A stretch of DNA of 64,000 bases, taken from the NCBI GenBank assembly GCA_004010935.1, contig CP026511.1:186001-250000 (forward strand), given 5' to 3'. Every line of letters begins with the position of its first letter. The first letter of the stretch is position 1. This DNA is from Pseudomonadaceae bacterium SI-3 (GTDB lineage: Bacteria; Pseudomonadota; Gammaproteobacteria; Pseudomonadales; Pseudomonadaceae). Shown here piece by piece: positions 1 to 8,039 of this stretch. The notes beneath the pieces are model-generated. The model ran no database searches, had not been told where the DNA came from, and saw nothing but the letters and a program-made list of their open reading frames with translations. Both the position numbers and the translations under genes were made by a program.

Positions 1-307
1 ACAGTGTCGATACCCCTCTCTGTCCCACCCTCGACATCTTGCCCACTCGCCGGTGCGAGCCGACCCTGTTTCAGCTGCGTCTGCTGTTCCAAAAGAAGAC
101 CGGTGATGCCACTACCAATCCGAGCATGGCCAAGCGTGCGGCCGGATCGGGCCGGCGCCGGAGGCTGGTTGCTGCTTCGGGCCCGACCCGCTTATGACGA
201 GTGAGCCGGCGCGAACTCGCCCCGTCTGCACCTGTCGCACCTGTTCGACCGGTGCTCTTCGGTGCGCCTGAAATTGTCCGGCAACTCGCAACCCAACGGA
301 GACAGGC
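1..307. other. Left-edge stretch without a recognised gene
   Basis: No open frame here has recognisable protein content. The short frames lack a convincing ribosome-binding site and resemble no family I know. The last bases (about 295-306, CAACGGAGACAGGC) form the leader of the next gene, with GGAGA just upstream of its ATG. The stretch may hold the promoter of the hydrolase gene or the trailing end of a gene outside the window. Confidence 0.4.
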
Positions 308-1003
308 ATGACTTCACAGTGGATCGACATTCCCGCGCAAGACGGCAAGACCTTCAAGGGCTACCTGGCACTGCCGCCGGCCGGCCATGGCCCCGGCATC
401 GTGCTGATTCAGGAAATCTTCGGTGTGAACGAACACATCCAGTCGGTCGCCGATCAGTACGCGTCCGATGGCTACGTTGTAGTGGCCCCGGACCTGTTCT
501 GGCGCAGCGAACCGGGCGTCCAGCTCGGTTATGGCGAGGAGGACTGGGAGCAGGCCTTCTCGCTGATGCAGGCGCTGGATTTCGATCTGGCGATCGACGA
601 CCTACGGCGCAGCGTCGAGCTGCTGCGCGGGCGCGATGACTGCAACGGCCGCGTGGCGTCGGTGGGCTATTGCATGGGCGGCGTGCTGTCGTTTCTGAGC
701 GCAGCCAATGCGGGCGTCGATGCTGCAGTCTGCTACTACCCCGGCAGCATCGAGAAACGCCTGGACCATGCCGAGCGGATTACCTGCCCGACGCTGTTCC
801 ACTTCGCCGAAGAAGACGACCACATCGATAGTGACGCGGTGGCCGCCGTGCAGGAAAAGATGGCCCAGGTCGGTCAGGCGCAGATCGAGACCTATCCGGG
901 CGTCGACCACGGCTTCAACTGCTGGGCACGGCCCATGTACAACCAGAACGCTGCGGCGCTGGCCCATGGGCGGAGCTTGGTGTTCCTGGCCGAGAACCTG
1001 TAA
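308..1003 (+). CDS. Dienelactone hydrolase family protein
   Basis: An alpha/beta-hydrolase of 231 aa, the usual length of the dienelactone hydrolase (DLH/ClcD) family. The nucleophile elbow GYCMGG places the catalytic Cys at about residue 122. The other expected residues are Glu36 in IQEIFG, Asp171 in EEDDHID and His201 in GVDHGF, so the full Cys-Asp-His triad with its partner Glu is present. Characterised members hydrolyse dienelactone to maleylacetate in chloroaromatic breakdown, but many genomic copies have no known substrate and nothing nearby belongs to an aromatic pathway. The protein should be cytoplasmic, as no signal peptide is seen. The ATG follows a GGAGA box. It is monocistronic and lies outside the flagellar cluster, separated by REP repeats. 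Confidence 0.88.
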   Translation: MTSQWIDIPAQDGKTFKGYLALPPAGHGPGIVLIQEIFGVNEHIQSVADQYASDGYVVVAPDLFWRSEPGVQLGYGEEDWEQAFSLMQALDFDLAIDDLRRSVELLRGRDDCNGRVASVGYCMGGVLSFLSAANAGVDAAVCYYPGSIEKRLDHAERITCPTLFHFAEEDDHIDSDAVAAVQEKMAQVGQAQIETYPGVDHGFNCWARPMYNQNAAALAHGRSLVFLAENL

Positions 1004-1074
1004 GCAATCCAAGCGGGCCGTGCCCTGAGGGCTGTAGGCACACGCTCTGCTGGCAGTCTGCAGCCACGAAGGGC

Positions 1075-1580
1075 CCGTGATCGCGAGCAAGCTCGCTCCT
1101 ACATAAGCAGCTCGCTCGGGGCGAACGGTTGCGCCGTTCCGCACCCGTAGGAGCCAGCTTGCTGGCGATCCTTGGTCGTTCGGGCAGGGCGCTGACAGGC
1201 AGCACGAAACTGGGCGCCCTTGGCCGTCTCACGGCGGGCCAAGGACTGCGACTGGTTAACCCAGCGTCCCGAGAATGTTCACGCCGACCCGATCCGGAAT
1301 TTCTTTCTGCGACAGCACGTGCAGGCCCGGGCTGAACACCCGTGCGTAGCGCGACAGCAGCGGACGCAGCTGCGGCATCACGAGAAACCCGCACGGACAG
1401 TGAGCGGGAGCGCCTTTCCGCACTTGTAGGAGCCAGCTTGCTGGCGATCCTTGGTCTGCATGCGAGTAGCCACGACGGATCCTTGATCGCGACCAAGGTC
1501 GCTCCTACATAAGCAGCCCGCACGGACAGTTAGCGGGAGCGCCTTTCCGCACCCGTAGGAGCCAGCTTGCTGGCGATCCT
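1075..1580. repeat. Cluster of five REP palindromes
   Basis: Five copies of a 24-bp pseudomonad REP-type palindrome lie at 1079-1102, 1147-1170, 1426-1449, 1485-1508 and 1555-1578, in alternating orientation. The core is GTAGGAGC(C/G)AGC...GCT(G/C)GCGATC. A second short unit, GCACGGACAG(T)nAGCGGGAGCG, is repeated at about 1391 and 1520. The block separates the hydrolase gene from flhA and carries a duplicated flhA fragment. Such elements are usually mobilised in trans by RAYT transposases; none is in this window. Confidence 0.9.
1256..1382 (-). pseudogene. Remnant of a second flhA 3' end (42 codons)
   Basis: This minus-strand segment reads as the last 42 codons of flhA including the TAA stop, and nearly matches 1663-1789 of the intact gene. 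The similarity extends past the stop, so 1147-1382 matches 1555-1789 with a one-base indel, and each copy is bounded by a REP element at its left end. Of seven substitutions within the coding part, six are synonymous; the only change is Asn to Lys in the LSQNE/LSQKE segment. That pattern suggests the fragment diverged as a working flhA allele before being stranded here. There is no start and no upstream sequence, so it cannot be expressed as FlhA. Confidence 0.85.
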
Positions 1581-1662
1581 GGTCGTTCGGGCAGGGCTCT
1601 GACAGGCAGCACGAAACTGGGCGCCCTTGGCCGTCTCACGGCGCGCCAAGGTCTGCGACTGG

Positions 1663-3759
1663 TTAACCCAGCGTGCCGAGAATGTTCACCCCGACCCGAT
1701 CCGGAATTTCGTTCTGCGACAGCACGTGCAGGCCAGGGCTGAACACCCGCGCGTAGCGTGACAGCAACGGACGCAGCTGCGGCATCACGGTAAGGATCGG
1801 CGGGTGGCCGTCCTTGCGCAGCTTCTCCTTCACCACGGGCATGCTGTTCTGCAGTTGGTTGAGCAGGCTCGGCTCCACCGGAATGTTGTCCAGGCTCACC
1901 TGACCGGCTTGCTGGGCGATCGCCAGCGCATTGAGCAGGGTGTTTTCCAGTGCATTTTCCAGCACGAACACCGCCAGTTCGCGGCGATCACCAGCAATCA
2001 TCGAAACGATGCTGCGGCGCAATGCGTAGCGTACGTCCGCCGCCAGCAGCACCGGGTCCTTGGTGGTTTCGCTGCATTCGAGCAGGGTGCTGGCGATGGT
2101 TTCGATATCGCGCAGCGGCACTTCCTCCAGCAGCAGCTGGCGATAGACGCGCATCTGTTGCGTATAGCTCAGCGCATTCTTCAGGCTTTCTGCCAGCTTC
2201 GGCGCCTGCAGCGTCAAGCGCTGCATCAGGTGCTCGACGTCGTCGTGCTTGAACAGGTCCGGCAGGTGTTCACGGACCACCTTGTTCAGGTGCGTAGCGA
2301 CCACGCTGGCGCAATCGATGACCTGATAGCCAAGGTTCAGCGCGCGGGATTTGTCCGACGGCTGAATCCAAACCACCTGCATGCGATAGGCCGGGTCGGT
2401 GCCGAGGATGCCGTCGATTTCGCCGTAGAGTTCCGGCGACGGAATCGCCATCAGGCGATCGGCGTGCAGTTCGGCGCCGTCGATCTTCTCGCCGTTGATG
2501 TAGATGTCATATTGCGACGCCTTGAGCCGCAAGCTGTCGCGGATCTGCACTTCTGGCAGCAAAAAGCCCAGGTGTTCGGAAAGGGTCTGGCGCACGCCGC
2601 GTACCCGCGCTGGCAACGGCGCCCCGGAGGCTTCGTTGACCAGCCCGACCAGCTTATAGCCCAGCGAAATCGACAGCCGCTCGACCAGCGGAATGTCTTC
2701 CCAGGCCAGCGATTGGGCCTTTTCCTTGTCCATCGCCTGGCCGATGGCCTGGATTTCCTTCAGATCGGCACCGGCGGCTGGCGGCTCGTGCAGCGACACA
2801 CGCCAGCCGATGAAGCCGATCAGCGCGGCAAAGCCGATGAACGCCAGGTGCGGCATGCCCGGCACCAGGCCGAGCACGAACAGGATGCCGGCCACCGTGT
2901 ACAGCGACGCTGGATTGGCCAGCAGCTGGCGCTGAACCTGGCTGGTGATGTCGCTGGATTCGTTGATGCGGGTGACGATGATCGCCGCCGCGGTGGACAA
3001 CAGCAGCGCCGGAATCTGCGCGACCAGGCCGTCACCGATGGTCAGCAGGGCGTACTGCCTGAAGGCTTCGCCCGCGGCCAATTCATGAACGAAAACACCG
3101 ATGGCGAAGCCGCCGAACAGGTTGATCAGCAGGATCAGAATGCCGGCGATGGCGTCACCGCGAACGAACTTCGAGGCGCCGTCCATTGCACCGTAGAAGT
3201 CGGCTTCCTTGGCTACTTCCTGGCGCCGGGCCTTGGCTTCTTCGTTGGTCAGCAGACCCGCGTTGAGGTCGGCGTCGATGGCCATCTGCTTGCCCGGCAG
3301 GGCGTCCAGGGTGAAGCGCGCAGTCACTTCCGAGATCCGCTCGCCGCCCTTGGTGATGACAATGAAGTTGATGATCATCAGGATGATGAACACCACCAGA
3401 CCGACGATGAAGTTGCCGCCGATGACGACCTCACCGAAGGCTTCGATCACCTTGCCCGCGGCGCCTGTGCCGGTATGACCTTCGAGCAGCACCACCCGCG
3501 TCGAGGCGACGTTGAGCGTCAGGCGCATCAGCGTGGTGATCAGGATCACCGTCGGGAACAGCGAGAAATCCAGCGGACTTTTCGACGACACGCTGACCAG
3601 CAACACCAGAATCGACATGGCGATGTTGAAGGTGAACAGCACGTCCAGCAGCTGCGGTGGCAGCGGCAGGATGATCATCGCCAGGATCGACAGGATGATC
3701 AGCGGGATCCCAATCCGTCCGCTGCTGAAGGTCGGCGTCAGTTTCTGAATCAAATTCAT
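1663..3759 (-). CDS. flhA: Flagellar export gate protein FlhA (lateral system)
   Basis: FlhA forms the nonameric export gate of the flagellar type III secretion apparatus and docks export chaperones. The 698 aa match the family's usual length. The N-terminal third holds about eight hydrophobic membrane segments (residues 15-320), with the FHIPEP-family signature around residues 140-175 (GGERISEVTARF, then LDALPGKQMAIDADLNAG). The cytoplasmic ring domain follows from about residue 350. It is the last gene of the minus-strand block fliMNPQR-flhBA and overlaps flhB by 4 bp (ATGA). No strong terminator is visible downstream, only REP palindromes. The flagellar genes around it distinguish it from injectisome SctV proteins. 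Confidence 0.97.
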   Translation of the reverse strand: MNLIQKLTPTFSSGRIGIPLIILSILAMIILPLPPQLLDVLFTFNIAMSILVLLVSVSSKSPLDFSLFPTVILITTLMRLTLNVASTRVVLLEGHTGTGAAGKVIEAFGEVVIGGNFIVGLVVFIILMIINFIVITKGGERISEVTARFTLDALPGKQMAIDADLNAGLLTNEEAKARRQEVAKEADFYGAMDGASKFVRGDAIAGILILLINLFGGFAIGVFVHELAAGEAFRQYALLTIGDGLVAQIPALLLSTAAAIIVTRINESSDITSQVQRQLLANPASLYTVAGILFVLGLVPGMPHLAFIGFAALIGFIGWRVSLHEPPAAGADLKEIQAIGQAMDKEKAQSLAWEDIPLVERLSISLGYKLVGLVNEASGAPLPARVRGVRQTLSEHLGFLLPEVQIRDSLRLKASQYDIYINGEKIDGAELHADRLMAIPSPELYGEIDGILGTDPAYRMQVVWIQPSDKSRALNLGYQVIDCASVVATHLNKVVREHLPDLFKHDDVEHLMQRLTLQAPKLAESLKNALSYTQQMRVYRQLLLEEVPLRDIETIASTLLECSETTKDPVLLAADVRYALRRSIVSMIAGDRRELAVFVLENALENTLLNALAIAQQAGQVSLDNIPVEPSLLNQLQNSMPVVKEKLRKDGHPPILTVMPQLRPLLSRYARVFSPGLHVLSQNEIPDRVGVNILGTLG

Positions 3760-4895
3760 GATCGGGCTCGGTTGAACAGTTCTTCGGGAATATGGATGTC
3801 ACTCGCCAGCTTGGGCTTGGCCCGGCGACCCTGCTTCCAGGCCTTGAGCTGGAGGATGTAGGTCAGCACATGGGCCACCGCGGTGTAGAGCGGCGCCGGG
3901 ATCTGCTGGTTGACCTGGGTACTGAAGTAGATCGCCCGTGCCAGTGGTGGCAGCTCGACCACCTCCAGGTTGTTGGCCTGGGCCAGCTTGCGGATGTACA
4001 ACGCCGTTTCATCGACACCACGGGCGATGACGAAAGGTGTTTCGGCCTTCTTCGGGTCGTACTTGAGCGCCACGGCGTAATGCGTCGGGTTGACGATCAC
4101 CACGTCGGCGTCCTTGATCACTCGGCTGATCTGCCGTTGGGCCAGCTGGCGCTGCAGCTGCTTGATCCGCGCCTTTACCTCGGGCCGGCCTTCCTGGTTC
4201 TTGTGCTCTTCCTTGCGCTCCTGCTTGGTCATGCGCATCTTTTTCAGAAAGAAGAAGCGCTGCAGCGGGATGTCGATGAACGAGAACAGCACGAATACCA
4301 GCAGCAGCGAAATCGCCAGATCGAAGGTCAGCGAGAACGCGCTGCTGATGGCATTGGTGATGTCGCTGCGCTGCAAGGCGATCAGCTTGGGCGCGGCGTA
4401 ATACAGCTGGCCGACGGCGATGCCCAGCAGGGTGGCGATCTTCAGCAGCGACTTGAGCAGTTCGGTCCAGTTCTGCGCGCCCACCATCCGGCCCAGGCCG
4501 GTAATGGGGTTGAGTTTGCTGAACTGGGGGGAGAAATTCTTCGAGGCGAACACCCAGCCGCCCGGCACCAGGGCGAAGGCGATGACCAAGATCGGCGTGA
4601 CCAGCAACGGCAGCAGCACGCTGATGAACACCAGCAGGTTGTGGGTGAGGATCAGCTGCAGATCATCGACGGTGATTTCGCTCTTGTGAAAGTCGATGTA
4701 CGAGTAACTGAACGCCTGCTGCAGACCGTCGAAAAAAAAGCCCAGGCTGAATTTGAGCACCAGCAGCGTGGCCAGCAGCGAGACGGTGGTGGCGACGTCC
4801 TTGGAGCGGGTGACCTGGCCATCGTCGCGACTCTTCTTGAGTTTCTGCTCGGAGGCCTCTTCGGTTTTTTCCTGGCTGCTGTTCTGCTCAGACAT
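3756..4895 (-). CDS. flhB: Flagellar export switch protein FlhB
   Basis: FlhB switches export specificity from rod/hook to filament substrates. The 379 aa show four membrane segments in the N-terminal half and a soluble C-terminal domain with the autocleavage site NPTHYAVAL (Asn269-Pro270). The N-terminus has the typical charged family start ending in KKSRDDGQVTRSKD. It overlaps fliR upstream by 8 bp and flhA downstream by 4 bp, implying translational coupling. The C-terminal tail is short, without the proline-rich extension of some FlhB proteins. Confidence 0.97.
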   Translation of the reverse strand: MSEQNSSQEKTEEASEQKLKKSRDDGQVTRSKDVATTVSLLATLLVLKFSLGFFFDGLQQAFSYSYIDFHKSEITVDDLQLILTHNLLVFISVLLPLLVTPILVIAFALVPGGWVFASKNFSPQFSKLNPITGLGRMVGAQNWTELLKSLLKIATLLGIAVGQLYYAAPKLIALQRSDITNAISSAFSLTFDLAISLLLVFVLFSFIDIPLQRFFFLKKMRMTKQERKEEHKNQEGRPEVKARIKQLQRQLAQRQISRVIKDADVVIVNPTHYAVALKYDPKKAETPFVIARGVDETALYIRKLAQANNLEVVELPPLARAIYFSTQVNQQIPAPLYTAVAHVLTYILQLKAWKQGRRAKPKLASDIHIPEELFNRARS

Positions 4896-5685
4896 CGCGG
4901 CCGCTCCGCAAGATCTCGCCGATGTTGCCCAGCAGCTCGCGCGTCAGGTGCAGGTAGGCTTCCGACAGGTTTGGCAGGGTCAGGAAAATCAGGATCAGTC
5001 CGGCGATGATCGCCATGGGAAAGCCCAGAGAGAACAGGTTCATCGCTGGCGAGATTCGGTTGAGCAGGCCAAAGCAGAACTGCACCAGCGTCATGCAGAA
5101 GACGATGGGTAGCGCGATCAGCAGGGCGGCGGAAATGACCCAGCTCAGCGACATCGCGATGGTCTGCAGGCCGTCGAAATGGATGCCGCTGCCGATCGGC
5201 CAGAAGATGAAGCTCTGATAGATGATGGTGACGATCACCAGGTGGCCGTCAGTGGCGAAGAACAGCAGCGCCAGCAGGATGAAATACAGCTGATAAACGA
5301 TCGAGGCCGACGACACACCGTTCATGGGGTCGTTGAACACCGCCATGGACAGCCCCAGCTGGGTCGAGACGATGTCGCCGATCAGGGTGAATACCGTGAA
5401 CACCAACATCAGCGCCACGCCCAGCAGCAAACCCATGGCGATTTGCTCCAGCGCGGTGAGAATGCCCTTCATGGACAGCGGGTCGATGGGCGCTGTGGGC
5501 GGCAGGGCGGCGGTGAGCACCACCGTCAGGGCAATCGCCAGCAGCACCCGTGCGCGGATGCTCAGCGACTTGTGGCTGAACATCGGCGCCAGGCTGAACA
5601 CCGCCATGATCCGGCAGAACGGCCACCAGTAGCCCAGCAAGGATTGCAGGTATTGACCGACCTGCATGATGGGTTCGTTGCCCAT
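4888..5685 (-). CDS. fliR: Flagellar export protein FliR
   Basis: FliR is an inner-membrane component of the FliPQR export core. I start it at the ATG giving MGNEPIMQVGQYLQ, two bases after the fliQ stop; a second ATG six codons in (5667) is also possible. The frame is open much further upstream, but that part crosses fliQ and the repeat region and is not FliR-like. The product of about 265 aa has five to six membrane segments and typical motifs such as RVLLAIALT, QLGLSMAVFNDP and LNRISPAMNLFSLGFP. It overlaps flhB by 8 bp. Confidence 0.95.
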   Translation of the reverse strand: MGNEPIMQVGQYLQSLLGYWWPFCRIMAVFSLAPMFSHKSLSIRARVLLAIALTVVLTAALPPTAPIDPLSMKGILTALEQIAMGLLLGVALMLVFTVFTLIGDIVSTQLGLSMAVFNDPMNGVSSASIVYQLYFILLALLFFATDGHLVIVTIIYQSFIFWPIGSGIHFDGLQTIAMSLSWVISAALLIALPIVFCMTLVQFCFGLLNRISPAMNLFSLGFPMAIIAGLILIFLTLPNLSEAYLHLTRELLGNIGEILRSGRDV

Positions 5686-5687
5686 GG

Positions 5688-5960
5688 CTAACCGACCAGC
5701 CGCCCGGCTTGGGTGAAGGTTTCGATGAACAGGTCGCTGAAGGTGCGCAGGATCCAATGCCCGGCGAACACCAGCATGCCGAGGGTGATCAGCAGGCGCG
5801 GCAGAAAGCTGAGCATCTGTTCGTTGATCTGAGTGGCGGCCTGGAAAATGCTCACCAGCAGCCCGCCGAGGAGGCTCGGCACCACCAATACGCAGACCAC
5901 CAGTACGATGACGTGGATGGCGTTGGAGATGATGTTGACGGCGGTGTCGGGGGTCAGCAT
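5688..5960 (-). CDS. fliQ: Flagellar export protein FliQ
   Basis: FliQ is a small two-helix membrane subunit of the export gate. The 90 aa are the expected length, with two hydrophobic hairpin helices (about 17-40 and 52-70) and the family-typical FQAATQINEQ loop between them. It should be co-translated with fliR. Its upstream neighbour fliP, normally adjacent, is 955 bp away behind a block of intergenic repeats, so fliQ-fliR-flhB-flhA may depend on read-through or on a promoter in that block. Confidence 0.96.
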   Translation of the reverse strand: MLTPDTAVNIISNAIHVIVLVVCVLVVPSLLGGLLVSIFQAATQINEQMLSFLPRLLITLGMLVFAGHWILRTFSDLFIETFTQAGRLVG

Positions 5961-6915
5961 GGGAGCACCTGGGAGGTGATACAGCCGCTACAGGTCGCGG
6001 CGAGCCGGTAGTGGCTTTGGCCTCGAGTGTAATGGCTCTTTGTTGTGGTTGGCTGAGGCAGTGGTTTCGCCCTGCTGGGCGAGTCCCTTTTGGCAGTTGC
6101 CGGATGGCCGGCCCCGCCCAAAGGAACAAAAAGGTCTTGCCCCTGCACCGGACTAGGCGTCCCCGGTTCGCTGCGCTCGACTTCCCTCGCTCCGGTGACG
6201 TTCCAGGGGCCCGCGGCGACGGGCCATCCATGCCGATGGCGGCCCCGACCCAACGCCGCTCTCGCGGCATCCATGCCGCTCAATCCCTTCCACGCCACCT
6301 GCGCTCGGCCTTCTGAAAGGGGCGATTCGATGGCGTCTGATGGCCTGTGCAACGAAGCGGAAGTAGGACCTAAACGTAGGGTGGGTAACGCGAAGCTTAC
6401 CCACCGGTTTTCGGAAAGGTTGGGCGCTGACGATTCCAGTGCCAGTTTCGGTGGAAAATGCTCCGCAGTTTTCCACCCTACGAACTTTTGACGGTCATTG
6501 ATTAAGTGATCCTGGCTCGACACGGCTTTCTGCTTTTCCATTGCACGACCTCCCAGACGACGCCGAACGCCCCTTTCAGGAGGCCGAATGGAATCCGCGC
6601 GGAGGGGAGCGAGCGGCATGGATGCCGCGAGAGGCGTAAAGGGCCAGGGATGGCCCTTGTACGCCGGCCCCCGGAGCGCGGATGGAATGAGGGAAGTCGA
6701 GCGAAGCGAGACCCGGATGTAGGGGCAAGCGTTTTTGGTTACTTTTTCGGCGTTTGGAAAAAGTGACTCGCCCAGCAGGGCGAAACCTGAGACTAGGGCC
6801 ACCAGTAGAGCGGCGCCTTCGTTAGCAGGTTGCGCCAACGCTGCCGGATCGCGAGCAAGCTCGCTACGAAAAGCGATAACGGCAGTGAAGGGGCGATGAG
6901 TCATCTCAACGCCCC
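5961..6915. repeat. 955-bp repeat block splitting fliP from fliQ
   Basis: No gene is supported here. The block has two diverged arms in inverted orientation, about 6055-6330 and 6565-6795. Each arm begins at its outer end with TTCGCCCTGCTGGGCGAGTC and shares further tracts: CTTGCCCCT, CTCGACTTCCCTC, GGCATCCATGCCGCTC and CTGAAAGGGGCG. Between them lies a smaller element (6376-6481). A REP-like palindrome sits at 6847-6867, next to the fliP stop. Such segments recur between genes of pseudomonad genomes, but finding one inside a fliPQR operon is odd because these genes are normally contiguous. Confidence 0.8.
6376..6481. repeat. 106-bp double-hairpin element with GTAGGGTGG ends
   Basis: The element begins GTAGGGTGG and ends CCACCCTAC, a 9-bp terminal inverted repeat. 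It contains two hairpins: GGTGGGTAA...TTACCCACC at the left, and GGTGGAAAA...TTTTCCACC at the right. The form resembles a miniature non-autonomous element widespread in gammaproteobacteria. It sits in the centre of the larger inverted-repeat block between fliQ and fliP. Confidence 0.7.
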
Positions 6916-7671
6916 CTAAAACGGCTGAATACTGGTGGTCAGCGTACCCATCAACAACGCCCACCCATCCACCAACACAAACACCATCAGCTTGAATGGC
7001 AACGAGATCATCATCGGCGACAGCATCATCATGCCCATCGCCATCAGCACGCTGGCGACAACAAGGTCGATTACCAGAAACGGCACGAAGATCATGAAGC
7101 CGAGCTGAAAGGCCGTCTTCAGCTCGCTGAGCACGAACGCCGGCAACAGCAGGGAGAAGTCCAGATCATCGAGATTCTCCGGCACTTCTTCGCCGGCCAG
7201 CGACACCATGGTTTCCAGCGAGGTCTTGTTGGTCTGCGCCAGCATGAACGCCGAGAGGCTGGTTTTGGACACGTCGAGCGCCTGCTCCAGGCTGATATCG
7301 TCGTTCTGGAAGGGCTCGAAGGCGGCGCTGTGGATTTCCTGCCAGACCGGGCGCATCACCAGCAGGGTGACGATCAGTGCAATGCCGATCAGCACCTGGT
7401 TCGGCGGGCTCTGTTGCAGGCCGATGGCCTGGCGCAGGATGGCCAGCACGATGATGAAGCGGGTGAAGCAGGTCATCATCATCAGCATCGCCGGCAGAAA
7501 GCCGAGCAGCGTCATGATGATCAAGATCTGCAGCTTGATGCTGAATTCCTGGCCGTTCTCGGTATCGTTCAGGTTGAACAACGTGATCTCGCCACCGGCA
7601 GCCTGCGCCACCAGCGGGAACAGGCCGGCCAGCAGCAGACACAGCAGCGACAGCCCGTGGCGCAGCTTCAT
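6916..7671 (-). CDS. fliP: Flagellar export protein FliP
   Basis: FliP is the pore-forming ring subunit of the export gate. The start is the ATG overlapping the fliN stop by 4 bp (ATGA), giving 251 aa with a cleavable signal peptide (MKLRHGLSLLCLLLAGLFPLVAQA), a FliP hallmark. Family motifs are clear: LGFLPAMLMMMTCFTRFIIVLAILRQA in the first membrane pair, LLPAFVLSELKTAFQLGF, and the C-terminal SLPFKLMVFVLVDGW. No fliO lies between fliN and fliP, where many polar systems have one. Confidence 0.96.
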   Translation of the reverse strand: MKLRHGLSLLCLLLAGLFPLVAQAAGGEITLFNLNDTENGQEFSIKLQILIIMTLLGFLPAMLMMMTCFTRFIIVLAILRQAIGLQQSPPNQVLIGIALIVTLLVMRPVWQEIHSAAFEPFQNDDISLEQALDVSKTSLSAFMLAQTNKTSLETMVSLAGEEVPENLDDLDFSLLLPAFVLSELKTAFQLGFMIFVPFLVIDLVVASVLMAMGMMMLSPMMISLPFKLMVFVLVDGWALLMGTLTTSIQPF

Positions 7672-8039
7672 TGCGTCAGCGCATCCAGGCCGACGCCGGA
7701 CAGTTCGACGATACGCAGGCCGTAGCTGCCGTTCATCACCACCACTTCGGCCTTGGCGAACAGGGTGCCGTTGACCTTCACGTCCAGCGGCTCGCCGGCC
7801 ACCTTGTCGAGCACGATGACGCTGCTGGTGTCGCACTCCATCAGTTCTTTCAGCGAAATCTCTGCCGAGGCCACTTCCAGGGTGACGTTCACTGGGATCT
7901 TGCCGAAGAAGCTCAGGTCCTGGCGTGGTGCCTGGGGCTGGGGAGCGGGCGCGGCGGCTGGCTCGTCGGTGCCGTCGAGGCTCAGGTCGCCCTCGTTGAT
8001 GAGGTTCTCGAATTCGTTGTCGGACAGTTGACCGGTCAT
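7668..8039 (-). CDS. fliN: Flagellar C-ring protein FliN
   Basis: FliN builds the lower part of the rotor/switch complex with FliM and FliG. The SpoA/surface-presentation domain occupies about residues 45-118 (FGKIPVNVTLEVASAEISL, then VIVLDKVAGEPLDVKVNG and SYGLRIVEL). The 123 aa are normal for the family. The N-terminus, MTGQLSDNEFENLINEG, is unusual because it looks like the motif by which FliM proteins bind CheY (LSQ-EIDALL), which this cluster's FliM lacks. It overlaps both fliM and fliP by 4 bp. Confidence 0.95.
   Translation of the reverse strand: MTGQLSDNEFENLINEGDLSLDGTDEPAAAPAPQPQAPRQDLSFFGKIPVNVTLEVASAEISLKELMECDTSSVIVLDKVAGEPLDVKVNGTLFAKAEVVVMNGSYGLRIVELSGVGLDALTQ

Noticed and set aside
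4..204. A 66-codon frame at the left edge
   Set aside because: Cys/Arg/Pro-rich translation typical of random GC-rich sequence, no start signal and no family resemblance.
1804..3861. A 685-codon open frame on the plus strand opposite flhA
   Set aside because: It is an antisense shadow of a GC-rich gene: low-complexity His/Gln/Arg/Asp-rich translation, no ribosome-binding site, no family resemblance, and flhA on the other strand is unambiguous. The same applies to the long plus-strand frames opposite flhB and to those opposite dctD, selB and selA.
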